Of a DNA stretch of 62,872 nucleotides, positions 1-8,547 are shown piece by piece; positions within the stretch are counted from its first letter, which is position 1; every line of letters starts with the position of its first letter. The notes under the pieces were generated by a model. That model did no database searches. It was given only the letters and a program-made list of their open reading frames with translations, and was not told the origin of the DNA. Position numbers and translations under genes: made by a program. Origin of the DNA: Actinomycetota bacterium (GTDB taxonomy: Bacteria; Actinomycetota; Actinomycetes; Streptosporangiales; Streptosporangiaceae). The stretch spans positions 1 through 62,872 of the forward strand of contig DAHVAR010000190.1 of the NCBI GenBank assembly GCA_027314515.1, read 5' to 3'.

Positions 1-495
1 CTCCGCCGCGGGTCCGTCCAGCCGGCGTCAATACCCAGCGATCCACCTGACACGACACGCCAGGATGCCAGTTCACAGCCCGCACAACCAACTTGTCATT
101 GTCGAGGTCAGCCAGGCCGGTGCTGGCCGATTGGGTGCCCACGGAGCCGCGGCTGGTCCGGTTACCTTGGCGGCATGGGGAATGATCAGGGCCATGTCCG
201 ACGTGGTGACGAGCGGCCGCCGCGTACAACCCGCGAACTCGCGTCTACCTGCCCGCCGACTTCTTCCCGGTCGTGCGCAACGTCTTGGGCATGACTGGGA
301 TCGCGTGATCTTGTGCCTGATGACCGGCACGCAGATCGCATGGATCGGCCCGCCGCCTTTACAGCCATCTCTCAGTTCGCGCTGGCCGCGAGATGCTACG
401 AGCCGCTGACCTGACGAGCGGCGGCGTACAGGCGTCTAGCAGAACTAGATAGTTCCTGTCCAGGGATGTTAAACTCGCTAGGCATCGCAACCGCT
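1..495. other. No supported gene; accessory DNA at window edge
   Basis: I see no convincing gene here. Short open frames exist on both strands, but they lack a ribosome binding site, a recognisable family and consistent third-position GC. The stretch around 229-410 reads in pieces like decayed coding sequence broken by stops. It leads into the HicA-like gene, so it probably belongs to the same accessory segment. Confidence 0.5.
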
Positions 496-693
496 ATGAA
501 GTACCGAGACGTCGAGCGGGCGCTCCTGGCGAACAAGTGCACATGGAAGCCTGGCAAGGGCGATCACATCAAGTGGTACTGCCCTTGCGGCAAGCACATC
601 GCGGTCGTAACCCAGGCCAGGAACGTCTCGGCGGGCGTGGTCGCCGACACGATCGCTAAGCTCGCCTGCCTCCCGGCGGGCTGGCTTCAGTGA
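496..693 (+). CDS. hicA: HicA-like type II toxin (putative mRNA interferase)
   Basis: A 65-residue protein starting MKYRDVERALL. It has the small double-stranded RNA-binding-like fold signature of HicA: an N-terminal helix, then KPGKGDHIKW, where the His after Gly-Asp matches the catalytic His of HicA toxins, and a C-terminal helix VVADTIAKL. HicA proteins cleave mRNA in a ribosome-independent way and are held inactive by HicB. The open frame extends upstream to 466, but homologues begin at the MKYRD methionine, so 496 is preferred; no clear Shine-Dalgarno sequence precedes either start. The downstream gene at 764 has the layout of a HicB antitoxin. An inactive remnant remains possible, and activity is inferred from family only. 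Confidence 0.72.
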   Translation: MKYRDVERALLANKCTWKPGKGDHIKWYCPCGKHIAVVTQARNVSAGVVADTIAKLACLPAGWLQ

Positions 694-763
694 TCGTGGC
701 GGCTGGCACGCAGCGGCTGCCGCAGGGGAAGGGAAAGGAAGAAGTCTCTCCCGGAGAGGCACA

Positions 764-1159
764 GTGATGACCACCACCATCGCCGGAAACACCACCTACA
801 ACGTCACCGCCAAGCGGTGGAAGCACGGATGGGAGCTGCACATCGACGGTGTCGGCGTGACTCAGGCACGCACGCTCGACACGGCCGAGCAGATGGTCCG
901 TGACTACATCGAAACACTCACCGACAAGGACGTCAGCGGCGACACCGTCGTCATCGTGCCCGAACTCGGCGCCCTTGACGGCAAGGTCAAGACCGTCCGC
1001 GAGCAGCTCGCCGCGGCGGACCGCCAGCAGCAGGAAGCACGGAACTCATACCGGGCGCTCGCGGCGGACCTGCGGGCGGCCGGATTGTCAGTCTCGGATA
1101 CCGCCGCCATTCTCGGCGTATCCCGCGGCCGCGTGTCGCAGCTGATCAGGGCGTCGTAG
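764..1159 (+). CDS. hicB: HicB-like antitoxin with C-terminal helix-turn-helix
   Basis: A 131-residue protein. Residues 5-50 resemble the HicB partial RNase H-like fold (YNVTAKRWKHGWELHIDGVGVTQ, then TAEQMVRDYI). A charged helical linker spans about 65-100, and a helix-turn-helix at about 105-128 contains LSVSDTAAILGVSRGRVSQ. HicB binds HicA through the first part and represses its own operon through the second. GTG at 764 is preferred because GGAGAGG lies at 752-758; an in-frame ATG follows at 767. The 70-base gap after the toxin gene fits one transcription unit. Alternatively it could be an orphan DNA-binding protein, but size, order and the alternating HicB pattern favour the antitoxin call. 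Confidence 0.7.
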   Translation: MMTTTIAGNTTYNVTAKRWKHGWELHIDGVGVTQARTLDTAEQMVRDYIETLTDKDVSGDTVVIVPELGALDGKVKTVREQLAAADRQQQEARNSYRALAADLRAAGLSVSDTAAILGVSRGRVSQLIRAS

Positions 1160-1456
1160 CCGCAGGCCAGGAATGCGCCTAGAGAGGTGATCGGCGCAGG
1201 CGCCCTTTGACGCTGCGTGACGATCAGAGTAGGCGATTGTCGCGGCGCGCGTAGTGCGGCGAGGGGCGCGCCGAGCATCATCGGCGGCCAACGGTCCGCG
1301 CAGCCTGCCCTGTACAGAACCGAAGACGCTCATGCCAAGTGTCGCGCATGACGAGCGCACGTCTCGCACCGCAGGCTGGATCTGGCCGGGCGACTTCACC
1401 TGGCACCTGCCGCGCACCGACGCTGGCGGCGGTGCCGCCTGCCGTGCGGGACCAGG

Positions 1457-2629
1457 ATGGCTGCGGCCTTGTCGTGCGCAACCGGGCTCTCGCTTCGCTC
1501 GCCCGGGCGCCTCACCACCCGCCACGCCGACCTCGCTGACCTGGTGGAGCTGCTGCGCGACCAGCATTCCCGCAAGGTCGACGTGGTCGCCCCACCATCC
1601 GCGCTGCGCGCCGAGGCGGGCAGGCTGATCATCGAGGGTACCGAGCCGGTGCTCACCAGCGACGGCGTCGACCAGACAGACGGCACCTACCTGCCGACCG
1701 CCACCTGCGACGAGGGCGTCAGCGAGAAACTCGGCATCGACCTGCGGTACCTGCGCAAGCTCCGCGACCGCGCCATCGACCTGTACGACATCAACGTCAA
1801 CGGATGGCTCACCCGCTGCGACCCGGACCGCAAGTTCCTGATCCGCTGCTTCCGCGGGCCCGGCGGCAACGGCGTCGCCCGGGCGCTGCTGTCGGACGGC
1901 TACAAGAAGATCGACCACCTCGACCTGCTCACCGCCACCATGGCCGGCATCCAGCAAGCCGGGGTGCCGACCCAGATCCAGGGCTGCGACCTGACCGAGC
2001 GGCGGAGGTACGTCCGGATCTACTCCGAGGCCATCAGCGCGCTCGCCCCGTCCCTGCTCGCCGGGTACCGGTCCCCGTTCGACGGCGCCCAGGGCGCGGA
2101 CAACCCGGTCGTCTGGGGCGGCATCGTGATCACCAACAGCGAGACAGGGGACGGCGCCGCCGCGATCACCCCGCGCCTGGTGGTGCGGGTCTGCAAGAAC
2201 GGCTACACGATCACCGCCGACTCTCACCGCGCGGTCCACCTGGGCGGCAGGCTGGATGAGGGCGTCATCGACTGGAGCGCCGACACCCAGCAGCGGCAGC
2301 TCGACCTGATCACGGCCAAGGCCAGGGACGCCGTCACCCGGTTCCTGAACCCCGCCTACGTGGAGCGGATCGGCCGCGACCTGGAGCGCACCGCCGGCAC
2401 CCCCATCGCCCGGCCGCAGGACACCGTCCAGATCGTCTCCCAGCAGCTGCGGTTCAGCGGGGAGCAGCAGGACGCGATCCTGGCCCACTTCATCAAGGGC
2501 GGGGACCTGACCGCCGGCGGGGTGATGCACGCGGTTACCAGCGTCGCACAGACCCTTCCCGACGCCGACGCCGCCCATGAGCTGGAATCCCGCGCCATCC
2601 GGGTCCTCCAGCTCGCCGCGGCCGCCTAA
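1457..2629 (+). CDS. DUF932 family phage/plasmid-like protein
   Basis: A 390-residue protein matching the DUF932 family, found on actinobacterial integrative elements, plasmids and phages. Landmarks are ADLVELLRDQHSRKVDVVAP near the N terminus, GTYLPTATCDEGVSEKLGI at about 76-94, the segment ending NVNGW, a central GIVITNSETGDGAAAITPRLVVR, and a C-terminal helical part rich in Gln. The molecular role of the family is not firmly known. It sits alone between the HicAB pair and a transposase remnant, which supports an accessory origin. The start at 1457 follows a weak ACCAGG, and family members begin at about this distance from the first conserved block. I see no frameshift or internal stop. Confidence 0.8.
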   Translation: MAAALSCATGLSLRSPGRLTTRHADLADLVELLRDQHSRKVDVVAPPSALRAEAGRLIIEGTEPVLTSDGVDQTDGTYLPTATCDEGVSEKLGIDLRYLRKLRDRAIDLYDINVNGWLTRCDPDRKFLIRCFRGPGGNGVARALLSDGYKKIDHLDLLTATMAGIQQAGVPTQIQGCDLTERRRYVRIYSEAISALAPSLLAGYRSPFDGAQGADNPVVWGGIVITNSETGDGAAAITPRLVVRVCKNGYTITADSHRAVHLGGRLDEGVIDWSADTQQRQLDLITAKARDAVTRFLNPAYVERIGRDLERTAGTPIARPQDTVQIVSQQLRFSGEQQDAILAHFIKGGDLTAGGVMHAVTSVAQTLPDADAAHELESRAIRVLQLAAAA

Positions 2630-2679
2630 CCTCGATTCCCGGTCAGGTAATTGAGTTGAGGTTCCCTCGGGTCTGGTGG

Positions 2680-3009
2680 TCATCGTGGCGGGAACCGGAA
2701 TCGCAGCGTGCGGTTGTCCCGCCAGGGGATGGGGACTTCGAGATCGGCGAAGCCGGCGTCGATGAGGACGGGGTGGTGGCTGCGCAGGTTGAGCGCGCAG
2801 GTTACGCCCTCGCTGGTGATGTGCAGGGTGCCGGTGGCGTCCAGGAAGTGCCGCCAGATCCGGTCTGGTGTGGCGTTTTCGTATCTCGGCAGCTTGATCG
2901 CCAGCAGCCGGTAGAGATTGCCGGCGACGACGGTGAGGGTGGTGTCCAGGTCCACGTTGAGCGGGACGCCGGAGGTGAGCGCGTCGAGGTGGAAGCCGCC
3001 CAAGCTCTC
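2680..3009 (-). pseudogene. C-terminal remnant of an IS4-type transposase
   Basis: The minus strand carries about 109 residues that read as the end of a DDE transposase: HLDALTSGVPLNVDLDTTL, then TVVAGNLYRLLAIKLPRYE, then RIWRHFLDATGTL, ending in WRDNRTLRFRFPPR and a stop. The N-terminal catalytic part is absent. Sequence upstream of the matching part (3010-3129 in the same frame) looks unrelated and may be chromosomal DNA next to the tRNA. It is therefore a truncated, non-functional insertion sequence end. I could not find its terminal inverted repeat by eye. Confidence 0.65.
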
Positions 3010-3150
3010 TGGGGCTGACCCGCGACCAGGCCACGGACGCCCGGCGGCCTCCCCCGGACGGTACCGGACCGTGGCGAACTGCAACCAGAACTGCAACCAC
3101 GAGAAGTCCCCGATAGCCCGAGCGAGCATAAAAGCCCAGCTCAGATTGGG

Positions 3151-3224
3151 TGGGGCGGGTGGGGATCGAACCCACGACCGGCGGATTATGAGTCCGCTGC
3201 TCTGACCGGCTGAGCTACCGCCCC
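3151..3224 (-). tRNA. tRNA with CAT anticodon (elongator Met or Ile2)
   Basis: On the minus strand a full cloverleaf can be read. The acceptor stem is GGGGCGG/CCGCCCC, the D arm includes TAGCTCAGCCGGTCAGAGCA, the anticodon stem GCGGA/TCCGC encloses loop CTCATAA, and the T arm is GTGGG-TTCGATC-CCCAC, with discriminator A. CCA is not encoded. The anticodon CAT could be elongator methionine or a lysidine-modified isoleucine tRNA; sequence by eye does not settle this. The 3' end faces the accessory segment at 1-3150, the usual orientation for integrative elements. Confidence 0.95.
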
Positions 3225-3301
3225 GGAGAGTACTGCATGATCAAGTTACCGCAGCGGAGCGAGCCCGCGGCGGGCAGCCAGCGGGATCGGGCGGGCGCCG
3301 C

Positions 3302-3874
3302 TCACCTGGCGCTGAGCTGCATCTCCATGGCATGCTCGACGAGCGCGATGAGCGTGGCCTTGGTGGAGTTACGGCCGCGGGCGTCGCACTGCATGATCGG
3401 CACCCGCGGGCTGATCGACAGCGCCTCCTGCACGTCCGGCAGTGCGTGCGGGAAGTAGCCGTTGAAACCGTTCACCGCCACGATGAACGGCAGGCCGGCC
3501 GACTCGAAATAGTCGACGGCGGGGAACGAATCCGCCAGCCGGCGCGTGTCCACCAAGACGACCGCCCCGATCGCGCCCTGGATCAGGTCATCCCACATGA
3601 ACCAGAACCGGTGCTGGCCGGGCGTTCCGAACAGGTACAAGATGAGACCTGCATCGAGAGTAACGCGGCCGAAGTCCATCGCCACCGTGGTCGTGGTCTT
3701 GTCGGGGGTGTGGCTCAGATCGTCCAGACCGTCGCTCGCGGTGGTCATGACGGCCTCGGTCGTGAGGGGTGTGATCTCGGACACCGACCCCACGAAGGTG
3801 GTCTTGCCTACGCCGAAACCACCCGCGACGACGATTTTCACCGACGTCATCGCGCTGTCCGTGGTGCTAGGCAC
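3302..3874 (-). CDS. cvnD: Conservon small GTPase (CvnD-like)
   Basis: A 190-residue Ras-like GTPase of the actinobacterial conservon type. The P-loop is GGFGVGKTTF near residues 17-26, followed by switch-like TTTTVAMDFGRVTLD, the G3 region FGTPGQHRFWFMW, and VVLVDTRRLADSF. Conservon GTPases work with a sensor kinase, a Roadblock protein and a DUF742 protein as a membrane-associated signalling complex. GTG at 3874 is chosen because it gives the usual short leader before KIVVAGG; an ATG at 3850 is the alternative. It is the last gene of the four-gene set and follows the DUF742 stop by 7 bases. Confidence 0.93.
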   Translation of the reverse strand: MPSTTDSAMTSVKIVVAGGFGVGKTTFVGSVSEITPLTTEAVMTTASDGLDDLSHTPDKTTTTVAMDFGRVTLDAGLILYLFGTPGQHRFWFMWDDLIQGAIGAVVLVDTRRLADSFPAVDYFESAGLPFIVAVNGFNGYFPHALPDVQEALSISPRVPIMQCDARGRNSTKATLIALVEHAMEMQLSAR

Positions 3875-3881
3875 CGCGACC

Positions 3882-4361
3882 CTAGAGCTTCCGAAGTCCA
3901 CTGAGCACCCTTTCGAGCAGGTTGATGTCCGGGCGGCCCTGCGCGTGGTCGATCTGGTGTACCCGGACCAGTCCATCCATGGCCATGTCGGCGATCAGAA
4001 CCCTGGCGACACCCAGCGGCATGTGCAGTACCGCCGAGATCTCAGCGACTGACCGCCAGTCGCGGCAGAACGACAGAATCGCCTGGCACTCAGGGCTGAG
4101 TACCGACAGATCCCGGGCCTCGTAGTGCGACGCCGCGACCATGGCTTCGATTTGCAGCTGGTAACGTGGCTTTGTCCGTCCGCCGGTAACTGCGTACGGC
4201 CGGACCAGCGAACTTGCCTCGTTGCCGATCGGGTGAGGGCTGGCGTCCCACGGATCCCGAGCTGGCGGACCGAACCCGACGTCTGGACCACCGAAGCCGT
4301 CACGATCGGCCGGGTACAGGCGTTCGCCCGCATCCCAGTCATCGCGACCGCGGCCAAACAA
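3882..4361 (-). CDS. cvnC: DUF742 conservon protein (CvnC-like)
   Basis: A 159-residue DUF742 protein. A Gly/Asp/Pro-rich N-terminal region (1-47) precedes the conserved core SLVRPYAVTGGRTKP, then LSVLSPECQAILSFCRDWRSVAEISA, then LHMPLGVARVLIADMAMDGLVRVH, which is the winged-helix-like heart of the family. It ends INLLERVLSGLRKL, the typical terminus before the GTPase. In conservons this protein acts between the Roadblock protein and the GTPase. The Roadblock gene ends 15 bases upstream, so the two are probably co-transcribed. Confidence 0.93.
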   Translation of the reverse strand: MFGRGRDDWDAGERLYPADRDGFGGPDVGFGPPARDPWDASPHPIGNEASSLVRPYAVTGGRTKPRYQLQIEAMVAASHYEARDLSVLSPECQAILSFCRDWRSVAEISAVLHMPLGVARVLIADMAMDGLVRVHQIDHAQGRPDINLLERVLSGLRKL

Positions 4362-4376
4362 GGCGGCCTCCTGTCA

Positions 4377-4805
4377 CTATCTGCTACCCTCGGCCCAGCC
4401 TGGGCGGCCCGACCGGACCTCGGGCGTGAGCGCGCTGCCGACGCGCTCGACCAGCAGCGCCATCTCATATGCGACTAGACCCATGTCACAGTCGGCCGCG
4501 GCCAGCACCGCGAGGCTCGAGCCGTCGCTGATCGCCATGATGATCAGCAAGCCTCGCTGCATTTCCACGACCGTCTGGGTGACCGCTCCGCCTTCGAAGA
4601 CACGCGCCGCCCCCTGCGTGAGGCTCGTCAGCCCGGACGTCACCGCCGCTAGCTGATCGACCCGGTCCGCCGGGAAACCGTGCGAGAACGCCATGGGCAG
4701 GCCGTCCGCGGAGACCACGATAGCGTGCGCCACCGAGGGCACCCGCTCCACAAAGTTCGTGATCAGCCAGTTCAGGTCCTGGGCCGGACGCACAAGCGGA
4801 CTCAC
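4377..4805 (-). CDS. cvnB: Roadblock/LC7 domain protein (CvnB-like)
   Basis: A 142-residue single-domain Roadblock/LC7 protein. Typical features are LNWLITNFVERVPSVAHAIV at the start, then VSADGLPMAFSHGFP and RVDQLAAVTSGLTSLTQGAARVF, then VVEMQRGLLIIMAISDGSSLAVLA, ending in an aromatic/basic tail. Roadblock proteins dimerise and are thought to regulate the partner GTPase. The gene lies 137 bases after the end of the sensor kinase and 15 bases before DUF742, the standard conservon order. Confidence 0.94.
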   Translation of the reverse strand: MSPLVRPAQDLNWLITNFVERVPSVAHAIVVSADGLPMAFSHGFPADRVDQLAAVTSGLTSLTQGAARVFEGGAVTQTVVEMQRGLLIIMAISDGSSLAVLAAADCDMGLVAYEMALLVERVGSALTPEVRSGRPGWAEGSR

Positions 4806-4942
4806 AGGCGCACCTTCCTCTCGCGGCGCGCATCCGGTCCGGCCGGACGCGGCGACGCCGTGGCTTGACGCGGGGCACCCAGCGGACGCATCCGCGCTCT
4901 CAGGCTAAGCATGACCAGTGAAGCAAGATCGTGTCACCCTCA

Positions 4943-7900
4943 TCAAGAACCGTCACCCTCTTCGGAGTCTCCCTCATCTCCGGAGGCCGCCGCACGTCCT
5001 TCCCGCACCCCGCGCTGGAAGCTTGAAAAGCGCTCCCTGGTCGCCGCAGCCGACCTCGTCGGAATCGGCGCTGCTGCCTCCGGCGCTGCTGTACCGGGAA
5101 CGAGGTTTGCCTGCGGAACTCGCTTGGGAAGGCCGACCGAAGTCGTCCCGCCGGTGGCTGGTGAACTGGCTGCGGCAGCCGCTTGCCACCCTTGGTCGGA
5201 CGCCGACGCGGCCCAGCTAACTTCCGGCTCGGGCACCCCGGCGCTCTGGTGGTCGGCCCAGCCGCCACCAGCGCCCTCGCTGCCGGTGCCGCCGGCGAAG
5301 CCGGCCGAGCCAGGCGGGCTCACTGCGCTGCCGCCGGCGCTACCCGTACTGGCCGGAGCCGACACGGCGGGCACTCCGCTGCGCCCACGGCGGAACCAGT
5401 CAGACTCCACAGCCTCGAAGATCGGCAGCCGGTTCTCGCGCGCGACGTGCTCGGCGGGCGGCACGACCACACCGCCCAGGCCTGCCGGCGACCCAGCCGG
5501 GCTAGCAGCGACGGTACGGCTTTCCGCTCCCGCCTGGCCACCGCGACCCACTACGGTCGGCTGGCCGAGCGTCAGCGGCGGGACCAGAGATTCAGGCTGC
5601 GGCGCGCCCGCGAAATCAGCCGTTGTCCGCGGCGAGCCCGGGGCGAACACGTCGCCAGCCCGGTGCGAGCCGGCCCCCGAGCGCAGGCGCTCGGGTGCTG
5701 CGGCTGCCAGCTCGGCCTCGGCGGCCTCGGTTCCGAACGCGGGCAGCGGACTGGTGGTTGCAGCACCGCTCCAGCCGATGCTGCCGGGATGCGGCCCGGC
5801 GCCAGGCACCCGGCGCGGGCCGAGTGCACCGGCCGCATCTGGCTGAGATGAGCTGAACCTGGGCGCCCTGGCCGCGTTGATCTCCCGCTCTGCGGCTGAG
5901 CTCACGCGCTCGGTGTCGCCGTTCAGGCCGGGTGGCAGCGCGGCTGCTGCCGCACCACCGGTAATCAGCCCACCCGGCTGGACGCCGGTAGGACTCAGCC
6001 CTGCGGCACCGCCAGGGAACTCGAGGTTGTGCATGCCCGGCGCCCCGCCCGCGGCATCGTGGCTGACGACTTCGTCCGGCAGCCAGACCAGGGCAGTGAG
6101 GCCGCCGGCCGGAGCGGGACGCAGTCGGACGCGGATGCCATGCCGCGCAGCAAGCCGCGCGACCACGAACAGGCCCATCCGGCGGGACACGGCCACGTCG
6201 ACGACCGGTGGATTGTCGAGCCGCCAGTTAGCGTGGGCCATCTCCTCGGCCCCCATGCCCACGCCCTGGTCGGTGATATCGAGCAGTACGCCTCCGCTGC
6301 TGAGCAGGTGCCCGGCGACGGCTACCGGGGTCTCGGCCGACGAGAATGACGTCGCGTTCTCGGCCAGCTCGGCTAGCAGGTGCACGACGTCATTGACGGC
6401 ATGGCCGCGGACCGCGATGCCAGGCTGCACGTTCAGCGTCACGCGCTCGTACTGCTCGATCTCGGACACTGCCGCCCGCAGCACGTCAACAAGCGCGACC
6501 GGCTGGTTCCACCGCCGGCTGGCGTCATGACCGGCCAGAACCAGCAGGTTCTCCGAGTTGCGGCGCATCCGGGTAGCCAGGTGGTCCATCTGGAACAGGC
6601 TGGACAGCCGGTCCGCGTCCTGCTCACCCTGCTCGAGATCGTCGATCAGCCGGATCTGCCGCTCGACCAGCGACTGACTGCGCCGGGACAAGTTCACGAA
6701 CATCGCGTTGACGTTGCCCCGCAGCGCGGCCTCGTTGGCGGCCAGCCGCAGCGCTTCCCGGTGCACCTGGTCGAACGCCCGGGCGACTTCGCCGATCTCG
6801 TCGGAAGAGTCCACATCGATCGGCTCCACCTCGAGCGGCACCGCGGTCCCGTCGGTCTCGCTCATCCGCCGCACCGTCTCGGGCAGCCGGACGCCGGCGA
6901 CCTCGAGCGCGCCAGACCGCAGGCGCCGCAGCGGCCGGACCATGGACCGGCCGACAACGGTGGTCAGGATCAGTGCCAGCAGCAGCACGATAAGCACCGC
7001 AGCGCCGATGGCCGACGCGGTAATGAGCGCATTGCGGTGCAGGGCGCTTGCCCTGTTGATGGTCGCGGCCACTAGCGACTGCTCGACCGACCTGATGTCG
7101 TCGATCGTGCCGGTCGACATAGCGCCGTTGAACTCGCCTGGCGTGGTGAAGTCGTTGGGGTTCAGCTTCTCGCCGAGTTGGCCGAACGCGATCGCTTCCT
7201 GCTCGTACTGGAGAGTTTGATTGACCAGGCTGCCTTGCACCGTGTTGTTATAAAGCGCGACCTGCTGCGGCGTGGCGCTGCGGTCGTACTCGGCCAGGTT
7301 GGCGTTTTGCTCCTCCTGCGCGGTCTCCACCGCGCTCAGCACCGCCGGGTTGAACGAGTTGTCCGCCGGGAACGTGGTGTCCTGGGCCAGGGTGTAATCG
7401 AGCAGCCCGCGTTGCTCCGATGCCTCCTCGGCGATCAGCGAGACCAGGTTCAGCGAGCGCACATCGGTGTTCAGCGCCGGGTCGCCGCTGCCCAGCGCGA
7501 TGTTGTCGTCGATCGCCAGCAGTTGGACGATGATCTGGGTGTACTTGCTCATCACGTCGATGACCGGCAGGTGCGTCCCAACCGCCGCGGTGCGCAGTGG
7601 TCCGACCAGCCGCAATACGTCGCCGATGTCGGCAGCGTCCTGCCGGACCTGGGCCGGGTAGCCGCTGCCAATGGACGCGCTGTCCGCCTGGACCTTCTGT
7701 ATCCACGGCTGGGTAAGAGCCCAGTCATCCTGGACCAGCTTCCTGAGCGTCTGACCGATCGCGCAGTTGGGCTTGCCTGGCCCGGACGGGCTCTCGCCGA
7801 TGCACAACATGGTCTGGTCCCGCTCGTCCTCAAGGTGACCAGCCAGTGTTGTCACGTCATAGCTAAAGTTCGCCAGGCGCTCGACCCGCTGATAAGCCAG

Positions 7901-8248
7901 CGTGTTCTGGATGGCGGTCACGATGTAGGTTCCGCCCAGGATGACAGCGGTCAAGGTCGGGATGATGATCAGCAACAGCAGCCGGGACCGGACACGCCAG
8001 TTCTTCAGCGATCGCCATGGCGTCCGCGTGCTCTGGACTGCCGGGACAGCCGCGGTGCTGTCGTCGGCCGCACCGCCACCCGCAGGGGATCCCTCGGCTG
8101 GAGTACCCATGGCAGGGCCATGCCCGTTGCCTGCCGGGACTCGGCCAGCCGGGGCGGCGCCGTCCTGGCGGCCGTCGGGGTGGCCGGCACCGGATGCGGC
8201 GGAAAGGACCTTATTGTCTCGGGAGGGCACGGTCTCTGAACCCCTCAT
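4943..8248 (-). CDS. cvnA: Nitrate/nitrite-sensing (NIT) domain histidine kinase, conservon sensor (CvnA-like)
   Basis: A membrane sensor of 1101 residues. The first 80 residues are Gly/Ala/Pro-rich and cytosolic. A transmembrane helix at about 88-112 (LLLLIIIPTLTAVILGG) leads to an extracellular NIT-type helical domain (about 120-400), then a second helix (about 406-430), a HAMP region, a coiled segment (RRSQSLVERQIRLIDDLEQ) and a HATPase_c domain with the N box ELAENATSFS at about 626. The conserved phospho-acceptor His block of classic kinases is not obvious, as is usual in conservons. Roughly the last 350 residues are Pro/Ala/Gly-rich and probably disordered. Several in-frame starts exist (for example ATG at 8110), so the N terminus is uncertain. 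Confidence 0.9.
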   Translation of the reverse strand: MRGSETVPSRDNKVLSAASGAGHPDGRQDGAAPAGRVPAGNGHGPAMGTPAEGSPAGGGAADDSTAAVPAVQSTRTPWRSLKNWRVRSRLLLLIIIPTLTAVILGGTYIVTAIQNTLAYQRVERLANFSYDVTTLAGHLEDERDQTMLCIGESPSGPGKPNCAIGQTLRKLVQDDWALTQPWIQKVQADSASIGSGYPAQVRQDAADIGDVLRLVGPLRTAAVGTHLPVIDVMSKYTQIIVQLLAIDDNIALGSGDPALNTDVRSLNLVSLIAEEASEQRGLLDYTLAQDTTFPADNSFNPAVLSAVETAQEEQNANLAEYDRSATPQQVALYNNTVQGSLVNQTLQYEQEAIAFGQLGEKLNPNDFTTPGEFNGAMSTGTIDDIRSVEQSLVAATINRASALHRNALITASAIGAAVLIVLLLALILTTVVGRSMVRPLRRLRSGALEVAGVRLPETVRRMSETDGTAVPLEVEPIDVDSSDEIGEVARAFDQVHREALRLAANEAALRGNVNAMFVNLSRRSQSLVERQIRLIDDLEQGEQDADRLSSLFQMDHLATRMRRNSENLLVLAGHDASRRWNQPVALVDVLRAAVSEIEQYERVTLNVQPGIAVRGHAVNDVVHLLAELAENATSFSSAETPVAVAGHLLSSGGVLLDITDQGVGMGAEEMAHANWRLDNPPVVDVAVSRRMGLFVVARLAARHGIRVRLRPAPAGGLTALVWLPDEVVSHDAAGGAPGMHNLEFPGGAAGLSPTGVQPGGLITGGAAAAALPPGLNGDTERVSSAAEREINAARAPRFSSSQPDAAGALGPRRVPGAGPHPGSIGWSGAATTSPLPAFGTEAAEAELAAAAPERLRSGAGSHRAGDVFAPGSPRTTADFAGAPQPESLVPPLTLGQPTVVGRGGQAGAESRTVAASPAGSPAGLGGVVVPPAEHVARENRLPIFEAVESDWFRRGRSGVPAVSAPASTGSAGGSAVSPPGSAGFAGGTGSEGAGGGWADHQSAGVPEPEVSWAASASDQGWQAAAAASSPATGGTTSVGLPKRVPQANLVPGTAAPEAAAPIPTRSAAATRERFSSFQRGVREGRAAASGDEGDSEEGDGS

Positions 8249-8547
8249 CTGTCAGCCGCGATACGGGGGCATGCCGAGCGGCCACGGGGCACTACCGACA
8301 CGGCGATCCTCCCAGATAGCGACTCTTCATCGGGTGCAGTCAAGCCACGGCAACTCTAGCCGTTAACCGGGGAACGTTCATCAATACACACACGAATCGG
8401 AAAAACCGCTGTAACGTGATGTTTGACGGGCCACCTGGCAGCAATAGGGTACTCTCTGCCGCAACGCCCGTGTTCCGAAAACTCTCCGGATCGGACCGCC
8501 GATGACCGGATGAGCGGCGATAGACAAAGATCCCTGCGAGGAGAGTC
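8249..8547. promoter_or_regulatory. Divergent intergenic region with a candidate promoter for the binding-protein gene
   Basis: This 299-base spacer separates the conservon from the lipoprotein gene. On the plus strand TTGACG at 8423-8428 and TAGGGT at 8445-8450, with a 16-base spacer, form a plausible promoter, giving a leader of about 90 bases. The stretch 8375-8430 is AT-richer than its surroundings. I see no clear riboswitch or terminator, and no strong minus-strand promoter for the conservon. Confidence 0.45.

Noticed and set aside
1088-3175. A 695-residue minus-strand open frame
   Set aside because: It runs antisense to the DUF932 gene and over the HicB end, has no family signature and shows the Gly/Val/Asp-rich composition of a GC-skew shadow.
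3302-8248. Conservon as a novel signalling system
   Set aside because: The four-gene order matches the well-known actinobacterial conservon; nothing beyond the usual variation was seen.
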